Assembly: GCF_019175285.1 (NCBI RefSeq)
Contig: NC_056528.1
Coordinates: 45,962,937-46,026,936 of the forward strand
Direction of reading: 5' to 3'
From: Sceloporus undulatus
Taxonomy: Eukaryota; Chordata; Lepidosauria; Squamata; Phrynosomatidae
DNA length: 64,000 nt
Shown: positions 29,760-41,039 of the stretch, in pieces
How the letters are laid out: each line of letters opens with the position of its first letter
Numbering within the stretch: position 1 is the first letter of the stretch
Program-made: the position numbers and the translations under genes
The notes under the pieces: model-generated
What the model was told of the DNA's origin: nothing
Database searches by the model: none
What the model saw: only the letters and a program-made list of their open reading frames with translations

Positions 29760-29861
29760 GATTTTGAAATGCTACACGAAGCGACCGAGAATGAAGAGGT
29801 CCCCAAATTCCTAAAAATTGGAAGCGGAGACCATATGGCAAGAGGAGAGAATATGATCTGA
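29760..29861 (+). CDS. SH3BGRL3: SH3BGRL3-like exon 3 (33 codons and stop)
   Basis: The acceptor CATCATAG is followed by DFEMLHEATENEEVPKFLKI and then GSGDHMARGENMI and TGA. The first 20 residues align with human DYELFVEAVEQNTLQEFLKL; the last 13 are an extension beyond the usual SH3BGRL3 end. Confidence 0.85.
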   Translation, partial: DFEMLHEATENEEVPKFLKIGSGDHMARGENMI

Positions 29862-29974
29862 CAATATGGATTTACACGGTTTTCAGATGAGACTAAAATG
29901 TTTATATGTGTTCTTGACACAGATAAAATGTATCAGTTGTATGTGTGGAAAATACAAAAGAGAGGTAGCCATAT

Positions 29975-30182
29975 GTTGTTGCTGTTGTTGTTGTGTGCCT
30001 TCAAGTTACTTGTGACTTATGACCATCCTAAGGCAAACTTATCATGGAGTTTTCTTGGCTAGATTTGTTCAGCTGGGCTTTGAGGCGGAGAGAGTGGGTT
30101 TCCATGGCTGAATGGGGGTTCAAATCCTAGTCTCCAGAGTCATAGTCCAGTGTTCAAATACACTACACCACACTGGCTCTAA
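29975..30182 (-). mobile_element. tRNA-derived SINE, antisense
   Basis: It starts with the (GTT)n tail, 'GTGTGCCTTCAAGTTACTTG', and ends 'CACTACACCACACTGGCTCT'. It lies just past the SH3BGRL3-like stop. Confidence 0.85.
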
Positions 30183-30221
30183 GACAATTTCCCAGGTCCA
30201 TATTACAGTATTTACTTTTAC

Positions 30222-30227
30222 AATAAA
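30222..30227 (+). terminator. Candidate poly(A) signal, SH3BGRL3-like gene
   Basis: AATAAA about 360 nt past the stop, after an antisense SINE at 29975-30182. The SINE would then be part of the 3' UTR. Confidence 0.35.
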
Positions 30228-30299
30228 ATCAAAAATCCTGAACATTAAATGCAAACACACATATGCAATTCATATATCTAATTTTCTCCTGAATGTTGC

Positions 30300-31945
30300 A
30301 TGACATCTGGCAGCCTGCTTGCTCCTCATTGACCTTTTTTGTCAAGAGTGTGCTTTCTGAGGTTTCGTTTTTAAAGTATATTGCTTACTATGTGGCTAAC
30401 AGAAAATGCTTCTCTCTCCCTGGGCCCTTTTTGGCTCCATTTCCAACTTCCAAGTTACATTTGTTACGAGAAACTGATAAGAATTTAGAGTGGGTCTTGC
30501 ATTGCAGATGGAGTAAAATGAGGATGCCTGAGTACTCAAAGGTTGAAGACCAGCCCTCTGGCAAAGGTACATGAGATTAGACATAATACACAAAGATGAG
30601 TTTGTGTGTCAAGTAGAAACCTTTATTAAGAAATGCACATCACTTTAAAAGGAAGCAGCAGAGAAGACACAATGAGGCCAATGTGCAGCTTTTAACTACA
30701 GATTTTTGGAAATTGAAATTTGTCGCGGTATATCAATTGCCAATAACAAGAATAATTTATCAGTGAACCCCCACCTTGGAAAACACTTTGAAGCAGAATC
30801 TCTAATCCTCGTGACTTATTTATATGAGGGTTGGGGTTAGCCAGAATCTCTGGAAACTGTATTCCTCAATCCAGAACCCAAAATGATCACTGATAGGGAA
30901 ATGAAGAATTTCCAAAATTAAAACCAATGTGATTGAAAACAGGAAAAACAGCAAAGACAGGCATGAATTCTTTACAAAACCAAAGCGATTTTTATGAACA
31001 AAAAAACCCTCTAAATAGTTCTTAAATATGGAATGAGCAAAGTCTATCCAGAGCTTTAAATTCAGAACACTTATTTATTTATTTGATGTCTATCCTATCT
31101 TCTATAAATGAGTTTCATCATAGTTAGTACTTGAATACCAATTTTTGCCAGGTCCCCAAAATTAAGTTTAAGGATAAGGTTTGCACACCTTCACATAGTT
31201 CTCACAGAGACGGTAAACATGCACCTGTGTTACTCCTTTGAGCTGCAGGTGGGGTTGATATGTTTAAATGTTGCTCCAAAAACACACATCTCTTTGCTTG
31301 GAAGTCTAGAAAGGGATCATATTTTTACCTCGACATGCTCTATATCTGTGATATAGAGCAAGTGTTTATTGAATGGCATGATTATAACTCAAGATCATAC
31401 AGTAAATTACATACTGCTGCTATTTTTTCATGGATGGGGATGAGCCGCCTCTTGAGGCATGTACAGTACAGATTTACCATTTCACCGAGAACAAGACGGG
31501 TTTTGTTGGATTGTGCCTTGAGGCTGCAACAAATGCTCTTTAATTTTAATCTAAAGTTCTCCCCAGCCCCACACAGTGACCAAGAATCCTATTTAAAAAT
31601 ACATGATCATACTTCCAAAAACAATGTCTTGCTATTTTAACCCACAAGCCAATCTAGAGGTAGTAAAATGGATGCTGAAATCTGGACTACAAATGGACCA
31701 GAGGTGGCAAACTGGATAGCATCACTGGTAATAAGACAGCCCTTTCTGTACCAAACATGGGCAAAGGGACTATGCTCAATCACCCCAAATGGTCCATCTA
31801 ATCCAGGATCCTTATTCAAAATGGCAAGATGTGCCCAGAAATACAAATGCAGAACATAGAGAAAACCACCCTTCAGAGGTAAAGCAAACTTCATCTGAAC
31901 CTGGTTCCATTCAGTATAACAGGACAAATAACCACCAACAGAGCA
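30300..31945. other. 3' side between two convergent genes, nothing recognised
   Basis: No frame or repeat recognised. On the minus strand AATAAA occurs at 30618-30623, with G/T-containing text after it. It could be a distal SH3BGRL poly(A) site, which would make much of this stretch a long 3' UTR; unproven. Confidence 0.3.
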
Positions 31946-31960
31946 AGCAATGCAGAATTT

Positions 31961-32084
31961 CTCTCAAGATGCCAGCCACAGATGATGGCGAAACGTCAGG
32001 AATAAACTCTTCTAAAACATGGCCACATAGCCCCAAAAAACCACAAAAAACTATGGATGCCGACCATGAAAGCCTTCGACGTCA
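31961..32084 (+). mobile_element. Penelope-like repeat with 13-bp target duplication
   Basis: CAATGCAGAATTT occurs at 31948-31960 and again at 32085-32097. Between them lies a hammerhead-like start (CTCAAGATGCCAGCCACAGA, GGCGAAACGTC) and the shared 3' text 'GGATGCCGACCATGAAAGCC'. Confidence 0.7.
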
Positions 32085-32099
32085 CAATGCAGAATTTGC

Positions 32100-33150
32100 C
32101 TGGTTGTCTTTTCGGTCCGTATAGATCACTAGCTATGGTCACATCCCACAGCCGCGAATTCCATTATGGTGGAATTCCAGACAACTGCTGCCTCTCCTTG
32201 GAGAGGTGGAAACATCTTAGAAGAAGTCTTTTAATCCAACATGGAGGAACTAGTTTTGAAAAGAAGCCTCAAGGAAGCAGAGGACTTTAAAATCATCTAT
32301 CTACCACCTGTAAACAAGCGAACAAACCAAACAGCACAAACTGCCATGCTTAGAAACTATTTGAAATTGGTACAAACACAAGGCAATCCAGGATTGCATC
32401 ATTGGTCACAGAGATGATTAAAAAGGGAAGAAATCCACCAGTTCCTAGGGTGCTTTTCGAAGATTTTAAAGCTAGGGGACTTCCAAGATTGCTTGCTCAC
32501 TCTCTGCTTTGAGATGCAGACCTAGCCAACGACTGCCAAGTTATGATAGCTCACCATAAAACTGTGGCCTCCCTACTAGATATTTGTCTATGAGAATAAA
32601 TCACATCTCCTGGGAAGACAGCCAAGACGGCTAATGGGATTCTCAGGAATTCCAAACTCTGTTCCTACCCACAATACATATGTATTGCCATATGGAGTCG
32701 CTTGTGCCAACTCCACCAGCGGAATTGGCCTTTCCAATTTTGAACAGCTGTTTCTCCAAATTGAGCTAGAGTCACAAAGCCTGGAACAGCTACATTTATA
32801 AGAAAAAACATCTTCTCCACACCATTTGCACCCCGAGGCACGATCCATCAAAATCCTGATGCATGCGTAGCAGCACCGTGCAAAATTCCGCAACGCACAC
32901 GAAACGTAAAAGGCACATCCGTGCAATTTGTACACAAGGCATATTGTGGGACCAGTTCCAAAGACAACCCTGCTTCCTATTTTGATTCACAAGTTTGCAA
33001 AAGAAGGGATTAAAAGGAAAATTGCATCCTTTGGAGGGGGAAGTGGCGGTGTAGACAAGTTACATCAAATATGCCTTGGGAAACAATAAGAGGTCAGAAA
33101 GAGGCTATCGCACAACCTTCTCTGTTCTGGGCTCCATTTTCTTTGCCTCT
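32100..33150. other. Intergenic or 3' UTR DNA, nothing recognised
   Basis: No family resemblance in the short frames; no repeat recognised. Confidence 0.3.
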
Positions 33151-33159
33151 GGAGGCTTT

Positions 33160-33347
33160 TGTTGTTGTTATGTGCCTTCAAGGCAATGCTGGCTTACAGC
33201 AACCCTACACAGGGTTTTCTTAACAAGATTTATTTGCCATCGCCTTCCTCCGAGGTTGAGAAAGTATGATTTGCCCAAAGTCACCCAGTGAGTTTCCATA
33301 ACTGGAAACCCTGGTATTCCAAAAGACACTACACCACACCAGCTCTT
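33160..33347 (-). mobile_element. tRNA-derived SINE, antisense
   Basis: 'GTTGTTATGTGCCTTCAAGG' ... 'ACTACACCACACCAGCTCTT'. Confidence 0.8.
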
Positions 33348-33827
33348 TGTAGCAAAGATCTTCAATTTCTCAAGTTCAGGAGCTAAATCGATGTAACAAC
33401 ATGGCTACAAAACATGAGAAACATGAGAAAACATGCTAGCTGAATCCCCATTTATCATTGTTCCCACTGATCTCTTAATACAAAGAATGCCTGTCTGAAA
33501 AGGAGAGCCTTCTTCCTGTATGGAGATTCTCCTTTTGCTCTGTAACCCTGAAAACACCAGGATTTGCAGAGAGGGCACAGTTAATGTGTCCTCACTCTTC
33601 AATGTCTCTTTATTGCTAAATAAGGCTGGTATTTTATGAAAGAGCTTGGTTCCCTGAATACTTGTGTAGATGGAATCTGCAAATTGGTATGAATTATATC
33701 TAGACAAAAAATACATTGTTTTTGGTTGTACGATTTAAAGTACAAAAATTAAACTTGGTAGCAATGATGATGAAAAGACAATTATGATCAAAACTGACCA
33801 ACCACAGATCGTAACATGGGAACAACC

Positions 33828-34055
33828 GTGGCCTAAGTACCCCCAAGGCACCTAGATCCTGTCTGATCTTGGAAACTAAGCAGGATCAGCCCTGGTTAGT
33901 ACTTGGATGGGAGACTGCCAAAGAAACTCTGGTGTTGTAGCCTATATTTCATAGGAAGGAAGTGGCAAAAGCACCTCTGAGGACTCCTTGCCAGAGAAAA
34001 CCCTACGTAATGTGTGGGGTCACCATAAACCGGCAGGCGAGTTGAAGGCACATAC
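33828..34055 (+). mobile_element. 5S rRNA-derived SINE, best copy
   Basis: The head reads 'CACCTAGATCCTGTCTGATC', 'TTGGAAACTAAGCAGGATCA' and 'TAGTACTTGGATGGGAGACT', the 5S rRNA internal promoter. It is followed by the body 'GGAAGGAAGTGGCAAAAGCA' and 'CACCATAAACCGGCAGGCGA'. Confidence 0.88.
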
Positions 34056-34059
34056 ACAT

Positions 34060-34669
34060 AGGAATAAAAAATATGGGCTAGCAGGCAAAGGGTATGTATA
34101 GTAGGGTATAGGGTCCTGGATTTCATCCCATACATGAAACTCCTATATCCATCTCCAAACAGATAAGGTCAAGAGACACCCCAGTTTCTGATATTAATGA
34201 TATTACTATATAGCTAGAGCCCTTGATGTCTCCACTCTGAGATTCTGTGAAGGCCCTTTGGGTAAGGTTCTTCCCTCTACCATGAAAACAGCTCAGTATT
34301 GCACTAAATGAAATGCACAGCATAGCCTCCTACAAGACAATCTACGGACTGCTGAAAACAGCTTTGTGGCACTGCAAAGCCATCCTAACAAGCTCACAAC
34401 ATAGTCCTTGTTCTCAAGATGCTTCTTCCTATACAGCAACAAAGATTTCCAAGTTCAACCTCTTTAGAACGACTGTAGAAATTACTCAGGCATGGTTTCC
34501 GAGGTCAAAAACGCACACAAACACAGCAGAACAGACCTTCTGCACAACAGTACACAAAAAGACTTCAAATTTTACAGAATTAAGAACCACGTTTGGCTTT
34601 GTTTTTGGCTTATTTGTAAATTTAAAAAATGTGTTTAGGTCCCCAATAGTAATTCCAAATGAAAATCAC

Positions 34670-34670
<1 letters not shown>
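34060..34670. other. Intergenic or 3' UTR DNA, nothing recognised
   Basis: Unique-looking sequence with no frame or repeat recognised. Confidence 0.3.

Positions 34671-34671
<1 letters not shown>

Positions 34672-34716
<45 letters not shown>
34672..34716. repeat. (AT)n microsatellite
   Basis: About 22 AT units. Confidence 0.95.
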
Positions 34717-34722
<6 letters not shown>

Positions 34723-35377
34723 AGATTCAATGCCATTGCTACCAACAAAATACATTTTCAGTACCTATACTTTGCAAGTGTAAATATACCCTACCCACCG
34801 CAAGTGACCATAACTATTACCATACTACATCATAGCCTTTTAACAACAACAAGACCAACATTGTAAAAAGAGACCAATGTTATAGTATTTTATATTTTTA
34901 GCACTGTTTTTGAAGCAGCAGAGGCACTGGGGCTTATTCATAAAAGGTTTCATTTTAAAATTGTGCTGCTGTTTCCACTTTGTTTAAAAAGTTGGATCTA
35001 TGGGGTCTAACTATATCTCTGCATCATTAATAGTAAAATATGGTAAAAATTTGTTGTAACTTTACAAAAAGAAATCCATGCAACTGCCATAGAAGCAGAT
35101 TTCATTGCATGAATGGGCGGGTAGATGAGGAACGGTCAACCATTTCTGAATGCTTCCTTTAATGACATTTGCTGTCCTCGCGGCATGTTTTGCTTGGCGC
35201 TCCATCTTGTATTTATGTATGGCAGAGAGCTGTGTACAGCAGTCGGCGTTTCAGGAAAAAACAACAAAACCATTTCTTTTCCTTTTTTCTCGAAGCATAG
35301 ACAATTTTGCTATTGTATAAAAAGCTGCGGAAGTTTCCCTTTGGAGAATATTTAAGGCTTTAGGAAGGGAGAAAAAC

Positions 35378-35410
35378 TCAGGCTTCTTGCTTGGCCAGGG
35401 CTTCGGCCTC
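35378..35410 (-). CDS. SH3BGRL: SH3BGRL exon 4 (10 codons and stop)
   Basis: Acceptor CTTGTTGCAG, then EAEALAKQEA and TGA, matching the human tail EAEVQAKQQA. Confidence 0.93.
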   Translation of the reverse strand, partial: EAEALAKQEA

Positions 35411-35469
35411 CTGCAACAAGAAGAACAAGAAGATGAATAAAATACTGTATTAGGGCTTTTTTATTAAGC

Positions 35470-35690
35470 AAATAGGCTGCATCTGCACTGCAAAAACAAT
35501 GCAGTTTGACACCACTTTAACTGCCATGGCTCCATCCTATGGAAACTTGGGATTTGTAGTTTGGTGGTACATCAGAACTCAGACAGAGAAGGCAAAATAG
35601 CTAAAAAAATCCAAAAATTCTATAGCATGGAGCCATGGCAGTCAAAGCTGCATCAAACTGCATTAATTCCACCATGTAGATGCAGCCTGT
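35470..35690. mobile_element. Fold-back MITE (GCATCTGCACTGCA group)
   Basis: 'GGCTGCATCTGCACTGCAAA' on the left and 'ATTCCACCATGTAGATGCAG' on the right. It lies in SH3BGRL intron 3. Confidence 0.8.
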
Positions 35691-36664
35691 GATACTCAAT
35701 GGAAACACAAACAAACAAGCATCTCTTTTTCAGTTTCCATCTGTCAAATACTAAAGTCCCATTCTGACTTGGGAAATGGCAAACTCTGGATGCTTTTCTT
35801 GCACAGCAACCTTCTCCAACCTCATATCCCACCAATTGTTCAGACTGCAGCTGCCATCCTCTTCGCGGAGGAGGATGAAAGTTGTACTCTAACACACTTC
35901 ATGGGTATTGGGTTAGGAACGGCCAGACATACAGGTGTGCCAGATACTTTCTGTGGCTTTTAAGGATGCCTTCTTTAAGTTCTGATCTCTCTTTTTGCAG
36001 GTAATCGATTTTCAATCAGTTTTCTCAATGGGTGTTTCACTTGACAACTCCTAAAAGTTTAAATTGGTTCTATAGCATAAGTTGCTTGGAATACATTTCC
36101 CAAGAGAAAAGCCATGCTGTCATTTTTCCCCCAACGAAAATTACACTTTAGAAACCTCAGATTTGTCATGCAGCATGTAACTGGAGTGAAATAACAGAAT
36201 TCAAATATTGGGGGGGGGGGGGAATTAAAATGTACCAAGAAGGAGAAGGAGAAGCAGCAGCAACTAACAAACATTAATATCATTTTCTTAACCTATAAAA
36301 TCTCAAGGGAGGGTTGGAGTGAAATCTGACACTGTGTGTAGATTTGGCAGCAGCTCCAGCATTTTAATGTGTTGACATAAAACCACGCCTGACCGGGCAA
36401 GTCTTGTCTCATGTTATCAATATCATAGAAAACTTTTCCTGCTCTGAGGCTCCCTGCAGCAATGTAATGCCTAACTAACCTAGACAGCTACCCAACACAG
36501 GTCTGCAAGCTACCTAGGGCAAAAACTCATTACAAAGAGACAGCATGGGGTTTGCACATTGGGAGGATGTTCACATATCTTTCTGCAAAGTTCACCTTAA
36601 GAACAAAAGTCCTGTTGTTTTACAATGTTCCCCCATGCTCCTCAAATTTGTTACTCATAGTACA

Positions 36665-36985
36665 AGCTCAGTCTCCCTTCTCTGAAATGCTTGGGACCAG
36701 AAGCGTTCTGGAGTTCAAACTGGAATACCTGTATTTGCATTTACATGCATAATGAGATATCTGGGAGATGATACACAAAATTCATGTACGTTTCCTATAC
36801 ACCTTATACGCATGCCCTGAAGGTAATTTTATACATTTTTGTGCATGAAGGTAAGTTTATACAGTACTTTTCATAATTTTGTGGACGACATTTTGCACAT
36901 GAAACAAAGTCTGTGTACATTGAACACAATGTAGCTTTTGTAATATTTTGGGATTCTGTATAAGGGCGACTCAACCCGTAATGTT
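36665..36985. mobile_element. Pogo/Tigger-like element
   Basis: 'TGAAATGCTTGGGACCAGAA' near the left and 'ATAAGGGCGACTCAACCCGT' at the right, with 'ACACCTTATACGCATGCCC' inside. It ends about 80 nt from SH3BGRL exon 3. Confidence 0.75.
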
Positions 36986-37066
36986 AATAAATTAATCGGT
37001 TAAAAAATAAAAGAAAGATCCAAACAAAAATAGCAAAGGTTAACATGAAATTCTTGCAATATGTAC

Positions 37067-37147
37067 CTTTGATCCCGGTGGAGCAGTCAAGCCTAAGAAA
37101 GCATATACGGCGTTATTCTCTCTCGCTTCAAAGAACGCTTCATAATC
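37067..37147 (-). CDS. SH3BGRL: SH3BGRL exon 3 (27 codons)
   Basis: Acceptor CCCTAAAG, then [20 protein letters not shown] and TAPPGSK, then donor GTACAT (a non-consensus +3/+4 but a valid GT). Confidence 0.95.
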
Positions 37148-37357
37148 CTTTAGGGAAGGAAAAGGAAAGATAGAGAAATCAACTTCGTGGACATAAAGGT
37201 CCAATTCAAGTTACTAGTCCTTGTGATATGGTGTTAATATAGGACAAAGGGGTATCTAATGTATTTAGTTGCTAAACTATTAAATATATCTTTTTCTTAT
37301 TCTCTAGTCATTGGTTGCATGTGTATCACTTAAGGCAACTTATCATAAAACTGTTCA

Positions 37358-37684
<327 letters not shown>

Positions 37685-37689
37685 TTAGA

Positions 37690-37716
37690 GATTCATAGAA
37701 TAGTAGAGTTGGAAGA
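37690..37716 (-). mobile_element. CR1 tail fragment, antisense
   Basis: 'TCATAGAATAGTAGAGTTGG' is the reversed CR1 3' end. It lies 30 nt from SH3BGRL exon 2. Confidence 0.5.
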
Positions 37717-37854
37717 GATTGTTGTATAGTAAAAGCATAATCCAATTTTATAGGAGGACCCACACAAAGAGCAGAAGTATAGTGATGCTAGTTGTTCATC
37801 TAGTCGTCCTGATCTGGCAGGTACAGCCCTTGCTTTCCCACTTCTTTGGCTTCT

Positions 37855-38095
37855 TTGAAAATGTCCTAGTTTTACTCTCCTCCTTCCACTTTCCCACTTG
37901 CTTCACTTGCTGAAAACTGTGTTCAGAGTGCAAAGGTAATGTGCTCTTGGTTAACTAAGCAGGGAAGAGAGGAGAGGAGGGAACCAAACCTTGCTCTTTC
38001 CAGTGGACTCGGGCAAAAGCAAACTGCTGCAGCCTTTCCTAGCTTGCATGTTCTTTTTCATTAATAACTTTTGCCATCAAAGACTCCCCATATCT
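37855..38095 (-). repeat. Unclassified interspersed repeat, reverse copy
   Basis: 'GGGCAAAAGCAAACTGCTGC' and 'CATTAATAACTTTTGCCAT' are the reverse of the repeat at 6930-7190. Confidence 0.5.
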
Positions 38096-38212
38096 TGGAT
38101 CAAATACTAACCAGAATGGAGACTGGAGTCAAGAAATCAGAAGAAGACTAGGATTGGGAAGGGCAGCCATAAAAGGAATGGACAAGATCCTAAAGTATAA
38201 AGCTTGATCTAA
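38095..38212 (+). mobile_element. RTE/BovB-type LINE fragment
   Basis: 'GGAGTCAAGAAATCAGAAGA' with 'GGAAGGGCAGCCATAAAAGG' corresponds to the RTE coding text seen antisense at 48060-48120. Confidence 0.6.
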
Positions 38213-38529
38213 TTTCCACATGAAGTTAAAGATGGATTTCAGCCCAAATGTATCTAGCCATCTCATTCACAACTAAAACTTCATATGATGTGCTGCTCTC
38301 CTTAGAACAGAAGCTTTAATAATAAAGAATGGGGGAGCATGTACATTTGCTTGATGTTTGGTTGCTTTGGTTGGAACAGTCAGTGTGGTCAGTAGGGCAG
38401 GATTATGGGACCTGCAATCCAAAACAACGGAAAGGCCAATAGTCCCAAGCAAGTGCAGAGAATTTTAACCTCTATCTAATGTCCTTCCTTATCTAAATGG
38501 AGCTTGAAACAGCCATTCACCCAGGACAA

Positions 38530-38710
38530 GGGTTCCTTTCACACTATACAGCTATAGCTTTATGGTTCCCCTTTAACCACCAGTGGCGGCAACTTGGGAT
38601 TTGTAGTCTGGACAGGCACTAAAGCTTTCTAGTGGTGCACTCTAAATTTCCATAGGATGAAACCTGGGCAGTTAAACTGAAATTAAGAGTGTAATATATA
38701 AGGGCCCTTA
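38530..38710. mobile_element. Fold-back MITE (CTTTCACACT group)
   Basis: 'GGTTCCTTTCACACTATACA' left and 'AGTGTAATATATAAGGGCCC' right. Confidence 0.6.
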
Positions 38711-39334
38711 GCAATATGCTTGCTACCATAGATCCTTTTGCAAAGTCTCCAGGAAGCCATTGCTTCGAAATGAATTATTAGTTGGCTGACGTAAAAGCCC
38801 CCTTGCTTATGTTCCCACATTGCCTTGGCAATATCAATGAATAAGAGGCTATAGGTTGTAATGATGTGGCGGTAGAAGTCAAAAACGGCACATCTGTCCC
38901 CTTCAGACTGTTCCTAGGAAACCAGGAAAGAAAGGGAGGCTGGCTATCGGCTGATCCGCACCCATCGTGAGAAAAGCAGTGCTCTGGAGATTGCTTCACT
39001 TCCGATTCAGGCCAGATATGGGACTCCTCCAGCAGATTTCCCATATATGGACAAGTAACAAAAACACACACACACCCAAATCCTCCACCAAACAGATGTG
39101 AAGCCATTAGACAAGCAAAGGAGCTCCAAATAAGGTAGCAGAACTCCCTGGCAGGCAGAGGAGAGGCCAAAAAAGAGGAAGCAGAAGAAGAAAATGCAAG
39201 GCAAGCAGACTGGACCAGGAGCATTGCAACAGACTCAGGCTGAGGATGGAAGACCAATCTACACATACAGCAGGACAAGATCCATTCATCCATCCATCCC
39301 TTTATTTATACAGCCAGACCTCCGTATCCACACA

Positions 39335-39550
39335 GAGGCAGCATGGTGTAGTGGTTTTAGTGTCGGACTTCTGGAGGCCAGGGTTCAATTTCCAGCTTGG
39401 CCATGCAACCCACTGGGTGACTTTGGGCAACTCACACTCTCTCAGCCTCAAGGGAAGGCAATGGCAAAACCTCCTCTGAACAAATCTTGCCAAGAAAACA
39501 TCATGATGAGTTTGCCCAAGAGTCACCAAAAGTCATAAATGACTTGCCAG
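39335..39550 (+). mobile_element. tRNA-derived SINE
   Basis: 'GGCAGCATGGTGTAGTGGTT' through 'CTCACACTCTCTCAGCCTCA' to 'AAAAGTCATAAATGACTTG'. Confidence 0.88.
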
Positions 39551-39784
39551 AGGAAAATCTAAACCTTCCAATGCAAATATCTCCAAGGATATGTATACAA
39601 ACAGAGCTTAAGCACATAACTGAGGACAGTTCTTTCACGGAACTGCAAATCCCAGGGTCTCTTTGGTGAAGTTAAGGCGATAAAGGATATCTAAGGATGC
39701 ATCTGCAGTCAAGTTGTTCCCAAACTTTAAGACAACAGCCAGGAATTTGGGGAGCTGGAAGGCCAAAGTCCGATCTACAGACTT

Positions 39785-40015
39785 TCTACAGAATCCCTGA
39801 TCTACACTGTATAAATAATACAGTTTGACCTCACTTTAAGTGCCTTAGCTCCATCCTACAGAATCCTGGAATCTGTAGTTTTGTGGAACAATGGCACTCT
39901 TTGACAGAGAAGGCTAAGGATCTTGTAAAACGACAACTCCCAGGATTCTATAGGATGGAACCACAGCACTTAAAGTGGTGTCAAACAGCATTATTTCTAC
40001 AGTGTAGATGCACTC
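39785..40015. mobile_element. Fold-back MITE (CTACACTGT.. group)
   Basis: Left 'GATCTACACTGTATAAATAA', right 'ATTTCTACAGTGTAGATGCA', centre 'GACAGAGAAGGCTAAGGATC'. Confidence 0.8.
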
Positions 40016-40594
40016 CACAACTCCATTAGATTTTTAACGTGGGTTGCATCCAAGACTCTCTGTCTCAAAGGAAATGGTTTCATTTCAGACCTGCACCTAT
40101 TTGCACCAGGATTCCCGGTGCCAGCTTAAAACATCTGTCCATCGAAACTGCCTGACCTACTGCTGATAACACACAGCGGAGACCACCATTTCAATAGGAA
40201 TGGGGCGATAACAAGGAATGGTGGGTGGCTGCCAAGGCAAATTAATTTACCCACAGGGAAGCCAGCCAGCCTAAGGGCCTGTTTTGCCTTCATTTGACAT
40301 TCTCGAGGACGTAAGGAATGTGCTTACCGTTCCAAGTCAAAAAAGCGCCCTGTGAAAAGCCCAGCTGAGAACAACTGTTGGGCTTCAGAGTCTAAGACAA
40401 AGGAAGCACTGAGTAAGCCATCCAAGAAGTTAACCAGTCTGCTGCAAACAAAGCAAGCCGAGCCGTTTCATTTCTAAAGGGCACAGATTTTTCTTGCATT
40501 TCTGGCAACCGCATGTCCAATCTCACCGTATTTCAAAGCAAATGGGAGTCTGCAGTGACTGGGATAAAAGGGGATAGTTTGAATCTTTAGCTGA

Positions 40595-40700
40595 GCCTGC
40601 ATCTATACTGATGAATTAATACAGTTTGATGTCGCATTAACTGCCATGACTCCATACTATGGAACGCCAGGATTTGTAGGATTCAAAAACCTAGCCATGT
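40595..40700. mobile_element. Half of a fold-back MITE
   Basis: Only the left arm (GCCTGCATCTATACTGATGA, AACTGCCATGACTCCATAC) is present. Confidence 0.6.
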
Positions 40701-40865
40701 TAGTTTGGAAAATCAGTAGTAACAGCATCAGCAATTGCATGTATATTTCTAAACTGCTTAATAGTGAACTCAGCAATCTCTAAGCAGTTTACAATCTGTA
40801 AAACAATTGCCCCCAATAAGCTGGGTACTCATTTTACTGACCTACCAAAGGATGCAAGGTTGTGG

Positions 40866-40975
40866 TTTCAGTACCAAAAGGGATCTTGCTGCACCTTTGA
40901 GACTAACCGGAAGACAGAAGTTGGTAGTATGAACTTTCATAGACTTGAGCCCACTACTTCCTCAGATGAATATGG
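40866..40975 (-). mobile_element. Penelope-like repeat with decayed hammerhead-like motif
   Basis: On the minus strand CTGAGGA (40959-40965) and GAAA (40935-40938) are kept, but stems I and II are weakened. The flank 'GCACCTTTGAGACTAACCGG' is the shared 3' text. Confidence 0.5.
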
Positions 40976-41039
40976 TGGAGTAGAAAGCCCTGAGACAGAC
41001 CTATATTGCAGTCTGTGTGTGAGACCGTCCATAGGAATG

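Larger units (their letters stand above)
26128..29861 (+). other. SH3BGRL3: SH3BGRL3-like gene, three coding exons
   Basis: This encodes a small thioredoxin/glutaredoxin-fold protein of the SH3BGR family that lacks the catalytic CXXC. Spliced, it gives 105 residues: MEAIRVYYTSVTGSRE + VKQQQSEVFRILDGKRMKYQ... + DFEMLHEATENEEVPKFLKI.... From memory, human SH3BGRL3 (93 residues) reads RVYSTSVTGSREIKSQQSEV and QIVNGDQYCGDYELFVEAVE, so this is closest to SH3BGRL3. The C-terminus is about a dozen residues longer. Human SH3BGRL3 is on chromosome 1, not beside SH3BGRL. This copy, tail to tail with SH3BGRL, may be a distinct paralogue. Confidence 0.85.

Noticed and set aside
32588-32990. 115-codon minus-strand frame
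   Set aside because: No recognisable domain, no splice context and no codon-usage support; treated as chance.
33828-33950. A functional 5S rRNA gene
   Set aside because: Only the internal promoter part resembles 5S. It runs into a SINE body shared with three other copies.
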